Below, in pieces: positions 7,341-11,463 of a stretch of DNA of 11,463 bases. The DNA is from Lysobacterales bacterium (GTDB taxonomy: Bacteria > Pseudomonadota > Gammaproteobacteria > Xanthomonadales > SZUA-36): the NCBI GenBank assembly GCA_021648045.1, contig JAKITM010000075.1:1-11463 (forward strand). Direction: 5' to 3'. The position numbers and the translations under genes are program-made. Within the stretch, counting starts at the first letter, position 1, and every line of letters starts with the position of its first letter. The notes below the pieces were generated by a model that ran no database searches, was not told the origin of the DNA, and saw only the letters and a program-made list of their open reading frames with translations.

Positions 7341-10022
7341 ATGATGAAGAATATATGCGTGTTTGCGCTACTTGTCTTTTTAGGGATGTCCTCTGAGTCC
7401 TCTGCGGCTACAGGAAAAGATGGCAATTTAACTGTGACGGGCAACCAAGTTGTCAATTATTTTACTGGTTTAACAGCGGTTAATACGGTTGGTGGTGTGA
7501 CACTTACGGTAAGTGACATCACTGACTTAAATGATGTGGCAGGCATTTATAGCAGCGCTGCATTATCAACCGGTGATTTGATTATGTTGTATCAAGCACA
7601 AGGTGCCAGTTTTACGGATACTAGCGATACCAGTAGTTATGGTGCTTTTGATTTAGGCAACGCCGGTCGGTACGAAATCTATGAAGTCATATCAGTAACT
7701 GGCAATGATGTTGTTGTGGCTGACAATGGCACGCTTTGCAATACCAATAGCTTAATTTATTCTTATGATCTTGGGCTGACCCAAGTGATTCGGGTGCCCC
7801 AATTTGATAATTTAACCATCGATGCCGGAGGATCAATCGACACTTTGGCTTGGAACGGTTCAAGTGGTGGTGTAGTGGCAATTGATGTGGGTAACACACT
7901 TACTGTTAATGGTACTATTAATGCTTCAGTCGCTGGATTTAGGGGTGGTGTACTTGATAATCTAAGTGCGCCAGGTGGCACTGATATCACACTATATCGC
8001 GATGCGTTAGCAGTAAGCGGGGCAGAAAAAGGTGAAGGCATCTTGGGGTTTAACTCTGTATACAATAGCAATGGTGGTAGCTTTGGCCGTGGTGCTCCTG
8101 CTAACGGTGGTGGTGGCGGAAACTCCCACAATGCTGGTGGAGGCGGAGGTGCCAATGGGGATAATGGAACAGCTTGGAATGGACAAGGCAACCCTGACAA
8201 TGGACCTGCAGGATGGACAACAGCATGGAACATTGATGGTACTTTAACTTCAGCAACCGCCTCATCAGGTGGTGGGCGTGGTGGATATACTTATGGCAGA
8301 AATAACCAAGATGCGTTAACAGTTGCACCTGGAACGGGTACTTGGCGTGGTAATTTACGCCGTGAACGTGGCGGCTTAGGGGGCAGGCCTTTACCTTTTG
8401 ATGATATCGGTCGATTATTCTTTGGCGGTGGTGGTGGTGCTGGTGACGGTAACAATGGCCGCGCTGGAGCAGGTGGCATTGGCGGTGGTTTAATATACAT
8501 CATTACCAACAACCTTGCTGGAACTGGAACCATCAGTGCCGATGGCCAAGTTGGATTCAACACTGCAGATAATGGTGGCAATAACGATGCCCCTGGTGGC
8601 GGTGGTGCAGGTGGAACTATTGTCATATCTGCCACCTCGGCAGCTGCAACTGTTAATTTGACCGCTAATGGCGGTGCAGGTGGTGACCAATTGATAATAG
8701 GCAATGAAAGTGAAGGGCCTGGCGGTGGTGGTGGCGGTGGCGTTATTTCCATCAGTGGTGGTGCTGGTACACCTGTAGCCAGCGGTGGTGCAAATGGTAT
8801 CAGCCTATCTGCTGGAGTCACTGAGTTTTTAGCCAACGGTGCTACAGTAGGCGGGACAGGACAACCCAATGAAGTTACCTCGCCAGTGGTAGATTTACCT
8901 GTTTGTCGCATTGTCCCAGCTCTTTCAACGGTCAAAGCCTTGACCAACAATGCCGATGAAGATGGCTCATTGACCACCACCGAGAATGACACCCTGACTT
9001 ATACAGTGACTGTCACCAATACTGGTAACATTGCACTGACCAATGTGGTAGTTACAGATCCTATGATTACGCCTACCACCAACAGCTGCGCTACAGTAGC
9101 TGTGGGTGCGACCTGTGTATTGATTGGCACCTATGTAGTAACCGCAGGCGATGTCACCACTGGCAGCATCAGCAATACTGGTACCGGTGATTCGGATGAA
9201 ACACCGCCTGACAATGATATTTTGATTACACCAGTAGTTGGCACACCGGCGCTGAATACGGTCAAAGCCATGACTGGTAATGCCGATGAAGATGGTAGTA
9301 CCAGCATTACTGAAAACGATACTCTGACTTTCACCATAACGGTGACCAACACTGGCAATATACCATTGACCAATGTGGTAGTTACAGATCCTATGATTAC
9401 GCCTACCACCAACAGCTGCGCTACAGTAGCTGTGGGTGCGACCTGTGTATTGGTCGGCACTTATATGGTAACTGCCGCTGATATTGTTGTAGGTTCTATT
9501 AGCAATACGGGCACCGGTGATTCGGATGAAACACCACCATCAGATGATGTGCTAATTACTCCTGTGGAAGGTTCGCCAGCTTTAACTATCGATAAATCAT
9601 TAACTACCAATGCCGATGAAGATGCGTCAAGCACTGTTACGATTAATGATACTTTGACATTTACCATCATAGTGACTAACGCAGGTGATACAACATTAAC
9701 CAATGTTTTGGTTACTGACAACATGATTACGCCAAATGCCAACACATGTCCAAGTGTAGCTGTAGGCGACACCTGTGTGCTGATAGGTACTTATGTGGTT
9801 CAGCAGTCTGACATTGCCAATGGGCAAATCATCAATGTGGCAGAAGGCTTATCTGATGAAACAGCTACTGAAACTGACACTGCGACAGTCGTAATAGGAG
9901 CAGCACTCACCGCTCCAATTTCAGTCCCAACTTTGGGACAGTGGGGCTTGATTATGCTGTCATTGTTGATGTTGCTTGTGGCTGGTAGAGCGTTCAGGCA
10001 GCAACAAATTGCGTTAAGGTAA
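7341..10022 (+). CDS. Secreted glycine-rich surface protein with three DUF11/DUF7507-like repeats and an IPTL-CTERM sorting signal
   Basis: This 893-residue protein has five parts. (1) A Sec signal peptide covers residues 1-22, with probable cleavage near SESSA. (2) An N-terminal module of about residues 23-203 runs from VNYFTGLTAV through GDLIMLYQAQGA and VIRVPQFDNLTI to GFRGG. It resembles the start of myxobacterial AgmC-like and other large surface proteins. (3) A Gly/Asn-rich region (~240-490) has several runs of 4-7 glycines, such as PGGGGGGGVISI, and probably forms a stacked beta or loop structure. (4) Three 110-residue repeats occupy 526-855. Each has an acidic NADEDGS segment, T(V/I)TVTNTG-type strands and a Cys pair (CATVAVGATC in repeats 1 and 2), likely one disulfide per repeat. 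(5) A C-terminal tail has VPTLGQWG (862-869), a hydrophobic helix and an Arg-containing end. This is the IPTL-CTERM signal, whose relatives are processed by exosortase H. No exosortase lies in the window. The biological role is unknown; adhesion or a matrix role is inference. Confidence 0.88.
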   Translation: MMKNICVFALLVFLGMSSESSAATGKDGNLTVTGNQVVNYFTGLTAVNTVGGVTLTVSDITDLNDVAGIYSSAALSTGDLIMLYQAQGASFTDTSDTSSYGAFDLGNAGRYEIYEVISVTGNDVVVADNGTLCNTNSLIYSYDLGLTQVIRVPQFDNLTIDAGGSIDTLAWNGSSGGVVAIDVGNTLTVNGTINASVAGFRGGVLDNLSAPGGTDITLYRDALAVSGAEKGEGILGFNSVYNSNGGSFGRGAPANGGGGGNSHNAGGGGGANGDNGTAWNGQGNPDNGPAGWTTAWNIDGTLTSATASSGGGRGGYTYGRNNQDALTVAPGTGTWRGNLRRERGGLGGRPLPFDDIGRLFFGGGGGAGDGNNGRAGAGGIGGGLIYIITNNLAGTGTISADGQVGFNTADNGGNNDAPGGGGAGGTIVISATSAAATVNLTANGGAGGDQLIIGNESEGPGGGGGGGVISISGGAGTPVASGGANGISLSAGVTEFLANGATVGGTGQPNEVTSPVVDLPVCRIVPALSTVKALTNNADEDGSLTTTENDTLTYTVTVTNTGNIALTNVVVTDPMITPTTNSCATVAVGATCVLIGTYVVTAGDVTTGSISNTGTGDSDETPPDNDILITPVVGTPALNTVKAMTGNADEDGSTSITENDTLTFTITVTNTGNIPLTNVVVTDPMITPTTNSCATVAVGATCVLVGTYMVTAADIVVGSISNTGTGDSDETPPSDDVLITPVEGSPALTIDKSLTTNADEDASSTVTINDTLTFTIIVTNAGDTTLTNVLVTDNMITPNANTCPSVAVGDTCVLIGTYVVQQSDIANGQIINVAEGLSDETATETDTATVVIGAALTAPISVPTLGQWGLIMLSLLMLLVAGRAFRQQQIALR
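8916..9905 (+). repeat. Three tandem 330-bp coding repeats (110 residues each)
   Basis: Units start at 8916, 9246 and 9576, each at a Pro-Ala-Leu, and keep an exact 330-bp period with no length change. Units 1 and 2 are highly similar in DNA, while unit 3 is diverged in both DNA and protein. For example, CPSVAVGDTC replaces CATVAVGATC, and the acidic loop is NADEDAS rather than NADEDGS. Each unit encodes one immunoglobulin-like (DUF11/DUF7507-like) domain of the surface protein. Confidence 0.9.
9037..9452 (+). repeat. 86-bp perfect direct repeat shared by units 1 and 2
   Basis: Bases 9037-9122 and 9367-9452 are identical, including every synonymous position, and lie exactly 330 bp apart. A second shared stretch, ACCGGTGATTCGGATGAAAC, follows in both units. 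The identity ends abruptly on both sides, as expected for recent duplication or gene conversion, and it marks a likely site of repeat-number change or of assembly collapse. Confidence 0.9.
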
Positions 10023-10033
10023 TAAGCTCACAG

Positions 10034-10072
10034 AACCAAAAAAGCCTGAGATAAACTCAGGCTTTTTTGGTT
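10034..10072. terminator. Strong bidirectional intrinsic terminator between the surface-protein gene and parC
   Basis: AACCAAAAAAGCCTGAG (10034-10050) pairs perfectly with CTCAGGCTTTTTTGGTT (10056-10072) over 17 bp, with a 5-nt loop (ATAAA). The GC-rich core is flanked by an A6 run on one side and a T6 run on the other, so RNA from either strand ends in a hairpin followed by a U-run. It lies 11 bases after the surface-protein stop and 20 bases before the parC stop, serving both convergent genes. Confidence 0.95.
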
Positions 10073-10092
10073 TTAAAATCATTGCAGGCCTT

Positions 10093-11391
10093 CTACTCAG
10101 CTAGCTCAATAGCCGTTACCCGCTGGAAACCGCGCGGTAATTTACGCCCGCGTTTAGCCCGTTCTGCAGTATAGTGCTCAAGGTCTTTAGCACTCATACG
10201 CAAGTAGCGAGCTCCCGCCCATACCAGAATTTCACCACCTACAGGCAGTACCGCGATTCCTACAACCCATTCCTCACCTGTTTTGACAATTTTGGGTGGA
10301 ATATTAATCAATTTATTACCCTTGCCTTTGGCCAGTTCCGGTAATTCAGATAAGGGATAAACCAACAGGTGACCACCACTGGTTACACAAGCGATCAAAT
10401 CGGTCTCATAGTCGCTCACCAATGCAGGACTCAAGGGGATTGACCCGGGTGGCAGGGCGAGTATCCGCTTGCCAGCTTTTACTTTGCCATACAGGTTCTC
10501 GGTAGCGGTTACAAAACCATAGCCATAGTTGCTTGCGAGCACTATTTTATCAGTGGGATCAGCAGCAATAACAGACAGGAAGCGACTGCCTTCGGGTGGC
10601 GAGAACGGTTTGGTTAATGGTTCACCTAATGAGCGTGCCGAGGGTAGGTTATGCGCGGATAAGGAATAAGCCCGCCCGCTGCTATCGAGGAAAACCGCCA
10701 GTTGGTTGCTGCGCCCACGGGCAGCATGCTGGAATTCATCGCCGGAACGATAGTTCAAGCTTTCAGGGTCTATTTCATGACCCTTGGCAGCCCGCACCCA
10801 GCCGGATTGTGAGAGGATAATAGTGACGGGTTCTGAGGTCAGTAAATCAGCTTCATTCAATGCCTGGGCGTTATCACGGGCAACAATCGGGGAACGCCGG
10901 GCATCGCCATAGCGTTCGGCATCAGCCAGCAGTTCTTTCTTGATCAGGGTTTTCATTCGCTGTTTGGAACTCAGCGTTAGTTCAAGTTTTTGGCGTTCTT
11001 CATCGAGTGCATCGCGTTCGCCCTGAAGTTTAAATTCTTCCAGTTTAGCCAGATAACGAAGCTTTAAATCTAGGATGGCATCAGCCTGTGTGCCGGTAAG
11101 CTCAAAGCGCTGCATCATTACCTGTTTGGGTTCATCTTCTGTGCGAATAATGTGAATAACTTCATCAATGTTCAGATAAGCAATCAGCAAGCCTTCGAGA
11201 ATATGCAGGCGATCAACCACTTGATCGAGACGGTATTCCAGTCGCCGAGTCACGGTTTGCAAGCGGAACTGTAGCCATTCGGTGAGGATTTGTTTAAGAT
11301 TGCGAACCCCGGGCTTGCCGTTAATGCCAATAACATTGAGATTAACCCTGTAAGTGCGCTCCATATCGGTGGTCGCAAACAGGTGATTCAT
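10093..11391 (-). CDS. parC: DNA topoisomerase IV subunit A (ParC), C-terminal 432 residues after an in-frame stop
   Basis: ParC with ParE forms topoisomerase IV, which decatenates daughter chromosomes. This reading frame begins at the Met of MNHLFATTDMERTYRVNLN, an internal sequence of full-length ParC (E. coli has MNHLFATTDLEKSYRINLN). It continues through the C-gate coiled-coil region: RRLEYRLDQVVDRLHILEGL, LNIDEVIHIIRTEDEPK, then LDLKLRYLAKLEE. After AERYGDARRSPI come the blades of the C-terminal DNA-binding pinwheel, ending in PRGFQRVTAIELAE and TAG. Length and order match the last ~430 of about 750 residues of ParC. The codon just before this ATG is TGA in the same frame, and ParC-coding sequence continues upstream of it to the window edge. 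So this is either the 3' part of a broken gene, a separately translated C-terminal subunit started by TGA-ATG coupling, or the result of a one-base sequence error. The catalytic Tyr and N-terminal domain lie outside the window. Confidence 0.9.
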   Translation of the reverse strand: MNHLFATTDMERTYRVNLNVIGINGKPGVRNLKQILTEWLQFRLQTVTRRLEYRLDQVVDRLHILEGLLIAYLNIDEVIHIIRTEDEPKQVMMQRFELTGTQADAILDLKLRYLAKLEEFKLQGERDALDEERQKLELTLSSKQRMKTLIKKELLADAERYGDARRSPIVARDNAQALNEADLLTSEPVTIILSQSGWVRAAKGHEIDPESLNYRSGDEFQHAARGRSNQLAVFLDSSGRAYSLSAHNLPSARSLGEPLTKPFSPPEGSRFLSVIAADPTDKIVLASNYGYGFVTATENLYGKVKAGKRILALPPGSIPLSPALVSDYETDLIACVTSGGHLLVYPLSELPELAKGKGNKLINIPPKIVKTGEEWVVGIAVLPVGGEILVWAGARYLRMSAKDLEHYTAERAKRGRKLPRGFQRVTAIELAE

Positions 11392-11463
11392 TCACTGTTC
11401 AGTATTGACTCGGTTTGAGCGGGGAACAATGACCAGCCGAGTTGGGTGTTCATAATCAGATTC
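11392..11463 (-). pseudogene. parC: ParC upstream coding segment ending in a premature in-frame TGA (runs off right edge)
   Basis: The minus strand from the window edge encodes 23 residues, ESDYEHPTRLVIVPRSNRVN then TEQ, and then TGA at 11394-11392. These match the ParC segment just before MNHLFATTD (E. coli ESDHENPTRLVIVPRSNRVD and so on), where the next residue is normally Val or Leu. The frame is the same on both sides, so this is a nonsense codon and not a frameshift. One T-to-G change would turn a TTA Leu codon into TGA. Whether the gene is inactive, is translated in two pieces, or is a sequencing error cannot be settled here. Confidence 0.8.

Noticed and set aside
7763..8233. Second proline-rich minus-strand open frame (156 codons)
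   Set aside because: It has the same origin: an antisense shadow of the glycine-rich coding region.
8291..8992. Long minus-strand open frame (233 codons) rich in proline
   Set aside because: It is the reverse complement of the glycine-codon runs of the surface protein (GGT/GGC read as ACC/GCC and, in other frames, CCX). It has no start context or recognisable domain.
8916..9905. CRISPR-like or mobile-element repeats
   Set aside because: The period is exactly 110 codons in frame, with no spacers and a coherent protein domain. These are coding domain repeats.
11392..11394. TGA in parC read as Trp or selenocysteine
   Set aside because: Two genes here end at TGA at their expected lengths, so TGA is not Trp. 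Relatives have Val or Leu and not Cys at this position, so selenocysteine is unlikely.

Overview
The window looks like the chromosome of a gammaproteobacterium, perhaps a marine Cellvibrionales-type organism. The family-level placement is a guess. The evidence is protein resemblance: SerA, the FAD-linked D-2-hydroxyglutarate dehydrogenase, RluD, PgeF and ParC all read like Pseudomonas or E. coli orthologues, and the SulP transporter has a sequence type common in marine gammaproteobacteria. Two genes end in TGA at the lengths expected for their families, so the standard genetic code applies. I see no tRNA, rRNA, CRISPR array, insertion sequence or phage genes.

Layout, left to right. The C-terminal end of a DUF819-family membrane protein (+) runs in from the left edge and meets, 1 bp away, a small exported, probably outer-membrane protein (-). 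Next is a SulP anion transporter with a STAS domain (-), behind an extended -10 promoter. Then comes serA (-), which faces a D-2-hydroxyglutarate dehydrogenase gene (+) across a short divergent promoter region. The dehydrogenase gene overlaps rluD (23S rRNA pseudouridine synthase), and rluD abuts pgeF (peptidoglycan editing factor), so these three form one tightly packed transcription unit. A lone gene follows for an 893-residue secreted, glycine-rich surface protein with three 110-residue repeats and a C-terminal IPTL-CTERM sorting signal. It ends at a strong two-way terminator shared with the convergent parC (-), which runs off the right edge.

How the genes work together. SerA makes D-2-hydroxyglutarate as a by-product while driving serine synthesis, and the divergent dehydrogenase recycles it to 2-oxoglutarate; this pairing is known from Pseudomonas. 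rluD and pgeF are commonly neighbours in proteobacteria. The surface protein looks like an accessory insertion in an otherwise housekeeping neighbourhood.

The main anomalies are two. First, parC carries an in-frame TGA directly before a conserved Met, which splits an essential gene into N- and C-terminal parts. Second, the large IPTL-CTERM protein has repeats homogenised at the DNA level, with an 86-bp perfect direct repeat. No clearly new multi-gene system is visible.
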